Assembly: GCA_963798015.1 (NCBI GenBank)
Contig: CAWCSA010000005.1
Coordinates: forward strand, 62,001-126,000
Source of the DNA: Roseiarcus sp963798015
Lineage (GTDB): Bacteria; Pseudomonadota; Alphaproteobacteria; Rhizobiales; Beijerinckiaceae
Direction: 5' to 3'
Length of the DNA: 64,000 nt
A model generated the notes under the pieces. It did no database searches and was not told the origin of the DNA. It worked only from the letters and a program-made list of their open reading frames with translations. Both the position numbers and the translations under genes were made by a program. This document shows positions 48,991-57,724 of the stretch, in pieces; the stretch's first letter is position 1; every line of letters starts with the position of its first letter.

Positions 48991-50321
48991 GCGCGGGCGC
49001 ACGCATCATCCGCGGCCGCGTCTTGTCGTTCAGCGACGACCCGGCTGAGAGCGGCTCACGCGCCTACTCCCTCATCGACGACGGCGCCGTTCTCGTCGTG
49101 GGTGGGTTGATTGAGGCGGCGGGCGCGGCGCGCGACGTCCTCGCGCGCGCTCCCCAGGGCGCGATCATCGACGATCACCCCGGCTCCTTCATCATGGCGG
49201 GGTTTATCGACGCCCATGTCCACTATCCGCAGACCCAGGTGATCGGCTCCTACGGGGCGCAGCTCCTCGACTGGCTTCACAACTATACCTTTGTCGAAGA
49301 GCAGAAATTCGTCGATCCTGCGCATTGCGCGCGCGTTGCTGATTTCTTTCTCGATGAGCTGTTTCGCTCAGGCACCACGACGGCGATGGTCTATTGCACG
49401 GTGCATCCGAGTTCCGTCGACGCGTTCTTCTCCGCGGCTGAAGCGCGTCGCGCGCGCATGATCGCGGGCAAGGTGATGATGGACCGCGATGCGCCTGAAG
49501 CGCTGATGGATACGGCGCAGCGGGGCTACGATGAGAGCAAGGCGCTGATTGAGCGCTGGCGCGGCCGCGGCAGGCTCGATTATGCGATCACGCCGCGGTT
49601 CGCGGTGACGTCGACGCAGGCGCAATTGGACGCCGCGGGGGCGCTCGCGCGCGAATTTCCTGACTGCTACGTCCAGACCCACGCCAACGAAAACAAGGCT
49701 GAGATTGCGCGCGTCGCGGCGCTCTTTCCCGACGCGGGGAGCTACATCGACGTCTACGCGCGAGCCGGCCTCCTGGGGCCACGTTCGGTCTTCGGCCATT
49801 GCATTCATTTGCAGGAGAGCGAGGTCGCTGCGCTCGCGGAAAGCCGCTCCGTCGCCGCATTCTGCCCTACATCGAACCTTTTCCTTGGCTCCGGCCTGTT
49901 CGATCAGGCACGACTGACGCGGGCCGGAGTACGGATTGCGCTTGCCACCGACGTGGGGGGCGGGACGAGCTATTCAATGCTTCGGACGGCGGCCGAGGGA
50001 TACAAAGTGTTGCAGCTCAATGGCCAGCCATGGCCGGCGGTGCAAGCCTTCTACCGCATGACGCTCGGCAACGCTCGCGCGCTGAGTCTCGATGACCGCA
50101 TCGGCTCGATCGAAGTCGGAAAGGAAGCGGATCTGATCGCACTCGATCCACAAGCGACGCCAGCGCTGGCGCACCGGATGGAGACGGCCGGCGGCGATCT
50201 CGAGGTCGAGCTTTTCCCCCTCATCATGCTCGGCGACGATCGGGCTGTGCGCCAGACCTATGTCGCCGGCGAGCCGCGGAAGGTTGAAGTGGCCACCGGG
50301 GGACGCACGGGCTCGCGGTGA
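48987..50321 (+). CDS. guaD: Guanine deaminase
   Basis: The 444-residue amidohydrolase converts guanine to xanthine. Metal-binding and active-site motifs are MAGFIDAHVHYPQ (HxH), VQTHANENKAEI, VFGHCIHLQESE and the aspartate in IALATDVGGGTSYSML. The family-specific LLDWLHNYTFVEEQKF is also present. The TTG start overlaps the puuE stop, so both are co-translated; joint expression fits purine nitrogen recycling. Xanthine dehydrogenase and uricase genes are not in this window. Confidence 0.94.
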   Translation: MSAGARIIRGRVLSFSDDPAESGSRAYSLIDDGAVLVVGGLIEAAGAARDVLARAPQGAIIDDHPGSFIMAGFIDAHVHYPQTQVIGSYGAQLLDWLHNYTFVEEQKFVDPAHCARVADFFLDELFRSGTTTAMVYCTVHPSSVDAFFSAAEARRARMIAGKVMMDRDAPEALMDTAQRGYDESKALIERWRGRGRLDYAITPRFAVTSTQAQLDAAGALAREFPDCYVQTHANENKAEIARVAALFPDAGSYIDVYARAGLLGPRSVFGHCIHLQESEVAALAESRSVAAFCPTSNLFLGSGLFDQARLTRAGVRIALATDVGGGTSYSMLRTAAEGYKVLQLNGQPWPAVQAFYRMTLGNARALSLDDRIGSIEVGKEADLIALDPQATPALAHRMETAGGDLEVELFPLIMLGDDRAVRQTYVAGEPRKVEVATGGRTGSR

Positions 50322-50361
50322 CTGGCGCTGACAGCTTTGGGACCGGGATTTTTTCTGAGGA

Positions 50362-50706
50362 TTAGAGTGTTACCGGGCCATTGTGCGCGCGCCAGCCGTT
50401 CATGCCCTCGGCGAAGTGCCTAACATCCTCGCGGCCAGTCGCTCGCGCCTTATTCAGCGCATTGCGAGACCGGCCGCCAGACTGACAGATGAGCACGACC
50501 GGTTTTCCTTCCGGCAGCCCCTCGGCTTCGAACGAAGACATGGGTATGTTGAGAGCGTTTGGGACGTGACCGGTCGCGAACTCGTGCGGCTCGCGCACGT
50601 CCACGACGGTCCAGGCGTTGGTTCCAATCGCCTCCTCCAAATCGCCGAAACTGACGATGTCCGGGTCAGAGCCGGCGCCAAACCGTGAAAACATGTTCCA
50701 GGCCAT
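50362..50706 (-). CDS. Single-domain rhodanese-like sulfurtransferase
   Basis: The 114-residue protein is one rhodanese domain: WTVVDVREPHEFATGHVPNALNIPMSSF, active-site loop LICQSGGRSRNAL with the catalytic cysteine, and HFAEGMNGWRAHNGPV. The 6-residue active loop is of the thiosulfate/persulfide type. It is cytoplasmic with no signal sequence. It is convergent with guaD, with 40 bases between the stops, and likely monocistronic. Confidence 0.92.
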   Translation of the reverse strand: MAWNMFSRFGAGSDPDIVSFGDLEEAIGTNAWTVVDVREPHEFATGHVPNALNIPMSSFEAEGLPEGKPVVLICQSGGRSRNALNKARATGREDVRHFAEGMNGWRAHNGPVTL

Positions 50707-51084
50707 CTCATCTCCAAAGTCGTGGCGTCGGTATCGCGCCCGCAGAGGCGCGTGTCATATAGATCGTCAAGCCCAGGTTTCGAGGGTTCCTCGTTGTGGC
50801 TTTGCGAGAAAATCGGCGTCCTGGCGTAACGCCATGCGACCGCGATCAGTTCCTTTGTTGTTGACCCATCGGAAAAAACCCAAGCGCCAGTCCATATTGA
50901 TATTCGACGTATTGGAGTGAATACTACGTGGTAGTTGGTTCCCCTCCGCGGACCCCAATCCTGTGCGCTTGCAGGGTCCACAGATCTGATGAAACCTATT
51001 TTCGAGTTGGAATTTAGCGAAAAGCCAGTAGATTTACGTCAAATACGTTGACCGGACACCCCGAAGCCGACAGCCTGAGGCGCC
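50707..51084. other. Intergenic region between the rhodanese and PHP genes
   Basis: No supported gene is seen in these 378 bases. A 63-codon minus-strand frame (50767-50958) has no recognisable family and looks like chance or a decayed fragment. A small dyad ACTAC-GTG-GTAGT lies at 50923-50935. The region presumably carries divergent promoters for both neighbours. Confidence 0.5.
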
Positions 51085-52023
51085 ATGCGGATTCGCCCCT
51101 TCTCGACGCCGGGCCGTTTCTGGCGAGGGAATCTTCACGCCCACTCGAACCTCTCCGACGGCGCCTTGAACCCTGTGGACGTCGTTGAGGCCTATAAACG
51201 CGCCGGCTATGATTTCCTGCAAGTGTCCGATCATTTTCTCGACCGGTTCCACTGGCCGATCGCCGACACCCGCAAGCTACGCTGCAGCACTTTCACCACT
51301 CTGATCGGCGCAGAAGTTCACGCTATGGGGACGAGCGCTGGCGAATATTGGCATATCGTCGCAACCGGGCTGCCGTTCGACTTTCCCCATGCGGCGCCGA
51401 ACGAGAGCGCCCAGCGGCTGGCGGAGCGAGCGCGGGAAGCGGGCGCTTTTGTCACTATCGCCCACCCCGCGTGGTCGCAACTGACGATCGAGGACGGCCG
51501 TTCGCTCAGCGCGGCGCACGCGATCGAGGTCTACAATCACTCCTGCGCGGTCCTGACCGATCGGGGCCTAGGTTTCTATCTCCTTGACCAGCTCTGCAAC
51601 GAGGATCGGCGGCTGATGGCGGTCGCCGGCGACGACGCCCACTTTCATAACGGCGACCTCGACGCCTTCGGCGGTTATGTCATGGTCAAATCGGAGACGC
51701 TCGAACCCGAGTCGTTGCTCGGCGCCTTGAAGGCCGGAGAGTTCTATTCAAGTCAGGGCCCGCGTATTTACGACGTCGAGGTTACGAATAACGAAGTGCG
51801 GGTTGAGTGTTCCCCCGTCCACACCATTGCGCTCGTCACCAGCGCTTCGCCGGCGCTGAGCCGGGTCGGACGCGGGCTCACCCAGGCGACGATCGAATTC
51901 GCCGAAGTGGCAAAATGGGCATGGGCCACGCCCCCACAGGTGAAATGGTTCCGGATCGTCGCCATAGACGGCCCGCGGCGGCGCGCCTGGACCAACCCGA
52001 TCTGGGTCGACGCCCTCAATTAA
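51085..52023 (+). CDS. PHP-domain metal-dependent hydrolase
   Basis: The 312-residue protein has the PHP signature at the start: GNLHAHSNLSDGALNPVDVVEAYKRAGYDFLQVSDH (HxHSxxSDG). Further metal ligands are in GAEVHAMG, TIAHPAW and VAGDDAHFHNGDLDAFGGYVMV. Such stand-alone PHP proteins are phosphoesterases or other metal hydrolases with varied substrates; the substrate here is unknown. The C-terminal 90 residues are beta-rich (YDVEVTNNEVRVECSPV). It precedes hslVU on the same strand by 94 bases, but a shared role is not implied. Confidence 0.88.
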   Translation: MRIRPFSTPGRFWRGNLHAHSNLSDGALNPVDVVEAYKRAGYDFLQVSDHFLDRFHWPIADTRKLRCSTFTTLIGAEVHAMGTSAGEYWHIVATGLPFDFPHAAPNESAQRLAERAREAGAFVTIAHPAWSQLTIEDGRSLSAAHAIEVYNHSCAVLTDRGLGFYLLDQLCNEDRRLMAVAGDDAHFHNGDLDAFGGYVMVKSETLEPESLLGALKAGEFYSSQGPRIYDVEVTNNEVRVECSPVHTIALVTSASPALSRVGRGLTQATIEFAEVAKWAWATPPQVKWFRIVAIDGPRRRAWTNPIWVDALN

Positions 52024-52117
52024 CGCGTATCGGTTGAGGCGCTCCGGCCTCCCTTGCGCTATTGCGCTTGCGCCCATACATCCGGCGCTTGCCCAAAGCG
52101 ACAAGGATTGAGCGCCG

Positions 52118-52681
52118 ATGACTGACGAGACCCGCCGCTCGCCCGGGTGGCATGCGACGACCATCCTGATGGTGCGCAAGGGCGGAAAGGTCGTTATCGG
52201 CGGCGACGGCCAGGTCAGCATGGGCCAGACTGTCGTCAAGTCCAACGCGCGCAAGGTTCGCCGTCTCGCCAAGGGCGACGTCATTGCCGGCTTCGCTGGC
52301 GCAACCGCCGACGCCTTCACGCTGTTCGAACGGCTTGAGGCTAAACTCGAGCAGTACCCCGGCCAACTCGCGCGTGCTTGTGTCGAACTGGCCAAGGACT
52401 GGCGCACCGACCGGTATCTGCGCCGCCTTGAGGCGATGCTCATCGTCGCCGACAAGACCACGGCCTTCACCTTGTCCGGCTCCGGCGACGTGCTGGAGCC
52501 GGAGGGCGACGAATCCGGCTCCGCGATGGCGATCGGCTCGGGCGGCAACTATGCCCTCGCCGCGGCCCGCGCGCTCATGCCGATGCCGCTCGATGCGGAC
52601 GAGATCGTGCGCCGCTCGATGGGCATCGCGGGCGAGATCTGCGTCTACACCAACTTCAATCTGATTGTCGAAAGCCTCTGA
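52118..52681 (+). CDS. hslV: ATP-dependent protease subunit HslV
   Basis: The 187-residue peptidase has the threonine nucleophile exposed after removal of the short leader: GWHATTILMVRKGGKVVIGGDGQVSMGQTVVK. Other conserved parts are GFAGATADAFTLFERLE and IGSGGNYALAAARALM. HslV forms a double hexamer capped by HslU and degrades misfolded proteins in the cytoplasm. hslU follows after five bases in the same operon. Confidence 0.97.
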   Translation: MTDETRRSPGWHATTILMVRKGGKVVIGGDGQVSMGQTVVKSNARKVRRLAKGDVIAGFAGATADAFTLFERLEAKLEQYPGQLARACVELAKDWRTDRYLRRLEAMLIVADKTTAFTLSGSGDVLEPEGDESGSAMAIGSGGNYALAAARALMPMPLDADEIVRRSMGIAGEICVYTNFNLIVESL

Positions 52682-52686
52682 GCCTC

Positions 52687-53988
<1,302 letters not shown>

Positions 53989-53996
53989 GGGCGCAA

Positions 53997-54012
53997 CGGG
54001 ACAGTTGTCCCG
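53997..54012. terminator. Hairpin between convergent hslU and the oxidoreductase gene
   Basis: CGGGACA-GT-TGTCCCG is a perfect 7-bp stem located 8 bases after the hslU stop and 5 bases from the stop of the opposite-strand gene. It has no T-run, so it is a weak candidate for a shared 3' end. Confidence 0.4.
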
Positions 54013-54016
54013 CGAA

Positions 54017-54976
54017 CTATCCGCGACCCATCGTGAAGACGGTGCGCCTTCGGCTGTCGTCCTCGCGCCACGCCCGTTCGAAATCCGCGAGCGGAACCGG
54101 CGTCGCCGCGACCGAGAGCCCGGCCGCGACGGCCGCCTTGAGAACGCCGTCGAAAGCGGCGATGAGCCCGGCGGGCGCGACGCTGCCGAAGCCGCTGCCT
54201 AATAGCGCGATGGGCGCCGCCCGCAGCATGGCGCTCGGCAGCGCGATGGTCTCGCCGCTCATCGAGCCGATCTGGACGAAGCGGAGCGGGCGGGCGTCCG
54301 CCGCTTTCGCCGCCGCGACAAGCAGCAATTCCGCGCTCCTGCCCCAGAGATAGTCGACGACGACGTCGACGCCCTTCGCGAATTGTTCGGCGAATTGTTT
54401 CTCGAGCGCGGCTTCGTCCTCCGCGAGGGGAATGACGACGTCCGCCCCGAGCGCGGCGATCGATTTGAGCGTCACGGCGTCGCGCCCTGTCGCGATCACT
54501 TTCTTCGCGCCGAGATGGCGGGCGATCTGCACCGCGAGGCGGCCGGAAGTCCCCGCCGCGCCGTTGACGAGCACGGTTTCGCCAGCCTTGAGGCCGGCGC
54601 GATCCGTATAGGCGGCCCAGGACGACATACCGGGAATGGCGATCGCCGCCGCGGCGACGTCATCGAGATTGTCGGGCAGGCCCAGCCATTGCCCGCGAGG
54701 AACGACCGTCCATTCCGCCATGCTTCCGTAAGGGGGCCGGGCGAGAACGAAATAGACGCGGGCGCCATCGTCGAGCCTTCCCACCCCGTCGAGGCCGACG
54801 ATGAAGGGGAATTGCTTCGAGGCGCTGTAATGCGCGCCCGACGCCCTGCCCTTGACGACGCGGCTGACGGCGGCGGCCGTGACCCGAATGAGGGCTTCGC
54901 CGTCGCCAGGCTTCGGATCGGCGAAATCCGCGTAGACGGGCGGGCGCCCGGCATCCTCGACGACAGCGGCCTTCAT
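54017..54976 (-). CDS. Zinc-independent MDR oxidoreductase (quinone reductase-like)
   Basis: The 319-residue medium-chain dehydrogenase has the enoyl/quinone reductase layout: FIVGLDGVGRLDDGARVYF, then the nucleotide-binding VLVNGAAGTSGRLAVQIARHLGAKKVIATGRD and VVVDYLWGRSAELLL. The zinc-binding Cys/His motifs of alcohol dehydrogenases are missing, so it is likely an NADPH-dependent reductase of quinones or reactive carbonyls. The start at 54976 is chosen because the family N-terminus MKAAVVEDAG fits; the frame opens to 55060. It is divergent from a MarR regulator with operator-like repeats between them. Confidence 0.87.
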   Translation of the reverse strand: MKAAVVEDAGRPPVYADFADPKPGDGEALIRVTAAAVSRVVKGRASGAHYSASKQFPFIVGLDGVGRLDDGARVYFVLARPPYGSMAEWTVVPRGQWLGLPDNLDDVAAAAIAIPGMSSWAAYTDRAGLKAGETVLVNGAAGTSGRLAVQIARHLGAKKVIATGRDAVTLKSIAALGADVVIPLAEDEAALEKQFAEQFAKGVDVVVDYLWGRSAELLLVAAAKAADARPLRFVQIGSMSGETIALPSAMLRAAPIALLGSGFGSVAPAGLIAAFDGVLKAAVAAGLSVAATPVPLADFERAWREDDSRRRTVFTMGRG

Positions 54977-55000
54977 GACGGTTTCCTTTCTCGATATTAA

Positions 55001-55060
55001 GTGTATTATGCACATATATGGAGTTGCCGATGCCGTCAAGAAAAAAAGTGCAAAATACAC
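55001..55060. promoter_or_regulatory. Pair of MarR operator-like repeats
   Basis: GTGTATTATGCAC (55001-55013) and GTGCAAAATACAC (55048-55060) are inverted near-copies of one 13-bp imperfect palindrome, GTGTATTNTGCAC. The first lies in the divergent promoter gap, the second inside the start of the marR gene. Both are followed by ATATA. Autorepression together with control of the oxidoreductase is the likely use. Confidence 0.6.
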
Positions 55061-55518
55061 ATATAAGCCAGAAGCTGCGGGAGCTGCACGCGGCTGTTCT
55101 CGATATCGTCGCCCTCATGAACAGGCCCCAGCGCGACGAAGCGTTGATCCGGGAAGCCGGCATTTCCCTGGACAGAGCGTTGTTTCCGCTGCTGGTGAGG
55201 ATCGAACGGTTCGGCCCGATCGGCGTGGTGGAGATGGCCGACCGGGTCGGACGCGACTACACCACCGTCAGTCGGCAGATGGCGAAGCTGGCAGGCCTTG
55301 GCCTCGTGCAGCAGCGGGCGAGCGCCGCCGATCGCCGTGTGCGCGAAGCGATGGTCACCCCGAAGGGCAAGGCGATGACGAACCTCGTGGACGTGGCTCG
55401 CGACAGGATAGGGCGCGCCGTGTTCCAGAGCTGGGAGCCGGGCGAGATCGACGATCTCGTGAGGCTCATGCGCCGATTCGCCGACGCCATGGCGGAAGGC
55501 CCCCCGCAGGCTCCGTGA
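55030..55518 (+). CDS. MarR family transcriptional regulator
   Basis: The 162-residue protein has the MarR winged helix: RIERFGPIGVVEMADRVGRDYTTVSRQMAKLAGLGLVQQR followed by the wing SAADRRVREAMVTPKGK, with dimerisation helices at both ends. It probably represses the divergent oxidoreductase gene in response to a phenolic or electrophilic ligand; ligand and target are inferred. The ATG at 55030 has GGAG six bases upstream, whereas the earlier ATG at 55018 has no ribosome-binding site and overlaps the operator region. Confidence 0.9.
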   Translation: MPSRKKVQNTHISQKLRELHAAVLDIVALMNRPQRDEALIREAGISLDRALFPLLVRIERFGPIGVVEMADRVGRDYTTVSRQMAKLAGLGLVQQRASAADRRVREAMVTPKGKAMTNLVDVARDRIGRAVFQSWEPGEIDDLVRLMRRFADAMAEGPPQAP

Positions 55519-55632
55519 CTGGGCTTCCCGCGTGACTGTGCTCTTTCGCCGCATCACGGCTGCGCGTAGACTTTTCCTTCGATTGGCCGGCTTCCCTGGA
55601 AGCGGCGATCCTGTCCTCAGCCCGGAGTCCCG

Positions 55633-56169
55633 ATGACATCGCTCGTTCTGACTTTCGTTGGCGACGACCGGCCGGGGCTCGTCAACGCGGTTTCTGAGAA
55701 GGTCGTCGAGTTCGGCGGGACCTGGCTTGAAAGCCGCTCGGTGCGGCTCGCGGGCAAATTCGCCGGCGTGGTGCTCGTTAGAGTTCCGGATGAAAACCTG
55801 ATCCCGCTCGAATCCGCGCTGGCGAAGCTCGCGCCTTCGGGCCTACGCGTCTCGATCGAGCGCGGGGCGGCGGCGCAGTCCGAAAAACCGGGGCGCGTCG
55901 TTACGCTGGAGGTCGTCGGCAACGAGCGGCCGGGCATCGTCCGCGACGTGACGCAGGCGCTCACTCGCCTTGGCGTCAACATCGAAGAGTTCATGAGCAG
56001 TCTCGAAGGCGAGCCGTTCACTGGCGTCGAGATGTTTCGCGCCACCGTGCGTCTCAGTGTTCCCGACGGGCTCAGGCTTGACGACCTGCGCAAGGCTCTC
56101 GAGCGGCTGGCGGCCGAGATCATGGTCGATCTTAACGTGGACGAGGGCGAGCCAGGCGCCGGCGCCTGA
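55633..56169 (+). CDS. Double ACT-domain protein (GcvR-like)
   Basis: The 178-residue protein consists of two ACT domains: TSLVLTFVGDDRPGLVNAVSEKVVEFGGTWLES, and VVTLEVVGNERPGIVRDVTQALTRLGVNIEEFM. Each has the DRPG/ERPG ligand loop that binds small amino acids at a dimer face. The arrangement matches GcvR, the accessory repressor of glycine cleavage in gammaproteobacteria, but the gcv genes are not nearby. A regulatory amino-acid sensor is the safest description. Confidence 0.85.
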   Translation: MTSLVLTFVGDDRPGLVNAVSEKVVEFGGTWLESRSVRLAGKFAGVVLVRVPDENLIPLESALAKLAPSGLRVSIERGAAAQSEKPGRVVTLEVVGNERPGIVRDVTQALTRLGVNIEEFMSSLEGEPFTGVEMFRATVRLSVPDGLRLDDLRKALERLAAEIMVDLNVDEGEPGAGA

Positions 56170-56249
56170 AGGAATTGCTCTGCGTGAGTTGAGATTATCA
56201 CATTTATAACATGTTTATTAGGACGCGACCCAAGCGCCCAAGCCGAAGG

Positions 56250-56296
56250 GCGGAACTAAACGAGGTCCCAAGTCACTGAAAACATTAGGGCGCGCC
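56250..56296 (+). promoter_or_regulatory. Leader element upstream of trpS, shared with the purL leader
   Basis: GGGCGGAACTAAACGAGG followed by AAGTCACTGAAAA repeats the block at 1947-1990 with a handful of differences. GGAAC and CACT are again 17 bases apart, as in EcfG-type general-stress promoters, although CACT is a poor match to CGTT. It lies about 110-155 bases before the trpS start. The shared sequence is certain; its role is inferred. Confidence 0.45.
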
Positions 56297-56404
56297 GGTA
56301 AAATTGCTGCTAGGCCGGAACGCCGCCGAGTTGTGTCCCTTGCGCGGCCCGGCCCGCGTTGCCATAAGGGCCGCCCTCCGGACCCTCCGAACTCAAGCGA
56401 AAAA

Positions 56405-57439
56405 ATGGCGAAGTTTCCCGAACGCGTCTTTTCCGGCGTTCAGCCGACGGGCAATTTGCACCTCGGCAACTATCTTGGCGCGATCAAGCGCTTCGTCGAG
56501 ATGCAGAAGACGCATCCGTGCATCTATTGCGTCGTCGACCTGCATGCGATGACGATGCCGCACGACCCGGAGCAGCTTGCCCGCACGACGCGCGAGGTGA
56601 CCGCAGCCTTTCTCGCCTCCGGCATCGATCCGAAAGCCAACATCGTCTTCAACCAGAGCCGCGTTGCCGAGCATGCCGAACTGGCCTGGGTGCTCGATTG
56701 CGTCGCGCGGCTTGGCTGGCTCAACCGGATGACGCAGTTCAAGGAGAAAGCGGGCAAGGACCGGGAGAATGCGTCGGTCGGCCTTTACAACTATCCGGTG
56801 CTGATGGCCGCCGACATTCTGGTCTATCGCGCGACGCATGTTCCGGTCGGCGATGATCAGAAGCAGCATTTGGAGTTGGCGCGCGACATCGCGCAGAAGT
56901 TCAACAATGATTTTGCCACTTCAATCGCCGCCCACGGCCACGGCGACGCCTACTTTCCCCTGCCCGAACCCTTGATCCAGGGGCCAGCCACCCGGGTCAT
57001 GAGCCTGCGCGACGGCGCGAAGAAAATGTCAAAGTCGGACACTTCGGAGAACGCTTATATCGCGCTCACCGACGATGCGGACACGATCGCGCAAAAGATT
57101 CGTCGGGCTAAGACCGACGCCGAGCCGCTGCCGAGCGAGATCGAAGGCCTGTCGCAGCGCCCTGAAGCCGACAATCTGATCGGCATCTTCGCCGCCTTGA
57201 ACGACGAGACGAAGACCGACGTGCTCAACCGCTTCGGCGGCAGCCAGTTCTCCGCGTTCAAGACCGCGCTCGCCGATCTTACGATCGACAAGTTCGCGCC
57301 CATTCGCGCCGAGATGCTGCGGCTCGCGGCCGACCCGGCCCATACCGACGCCGTCCTCGCCGATGGGGCTGAGAAGGCGCGCGCCATCGCGCGTCCGAAT
57401 ATGGACGCGATCAAGGATATTCTCGGCCTCGTACGATAG
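56405..57439 (+). CDS. trpS: Tryptophan-tRNA ligase
   Basis: The 344-residue class I synthetase has the HIGH-equivalent GVQPTGNLHLGNYLGAIK, VDLHAMTMP, the tryptophan-binding YPVLMAADILVY, GDDQKQHLELARDIA, and the KMSKS loop KKMSKSDTSENAYI. It charges tRNA-Trp in the cytoplasm. The start at 56405 gives the family N-terminus MAKFPERVFSGVQ; an in-frame start at 56333 adds unrelated residues. It is preceded by the leader element shared with purL. Confidence 0.97.
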   Translation: MAKFPERVFSGVQPTGNLHLGNYLGAIKRFVEMQKTHPCIYCVVDLHAMTMPHDPEQLARTTREVTAAFLASGIDPKANIVFNQSRVAEHAELAWVLDCVARLGWLNRMTQFKEKAGKDRENASVGLYNYPVLMAADILVYRATHVPVGDDQKQHLELARDIAQKFNNDFATSIAAHGHGDAYFPLPEPLIQGPATRVMSLRDGAKKMSKSDTSENAYIALTDDADTIAQKIRRAKTDAEPLPSEIEGLSQRPEADNLIGIFAALNDETKTDVLNRFGGSQFSAFKTALADLTIDKFAPIRAEMLRLAADPAHTDAVLADGAEKARAIARPNMDAIKDILGLVR

Positions 57440-57724
57440 CCGGCCGGAACTCAAACAAATTTAAACAAAGATGAAGGCGCGCCGAGGCGCCGGACGGCGA
57501 AAATGGGTACATCTTGTCGCTCGGAGTGCTCCTGACCACGAGCACTAGCGCTCGATCCGGCAAACTGTCCTTCGCCCCACGCTGCCCATGGTTAACGACT
57601 TTACGGCAAACATTTCGTAATCCTGTTGAGGGGCTGATTCGGACCTTCCTGGCGGAGGGAAAGGGTCGGCGGACCACCCGGCCTGCGCGAGACATCGTCG
57701 TCAGGCGCTCGAGGAGGCGATTCG

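Noticed and set aside
50767..50958. 63-codon minus-strand frame containing MDWRLGFFRWVNN
   Set aside because: Slightly membrane-protein-like, but no start signal, no family, and too short to support.
57587..57605. GTTAACGACTTTACG as a possible CtrA box before divL
   Set aside because: Only one good TTAA half is present; the second half of TTAA-N7-TTAA is missing.
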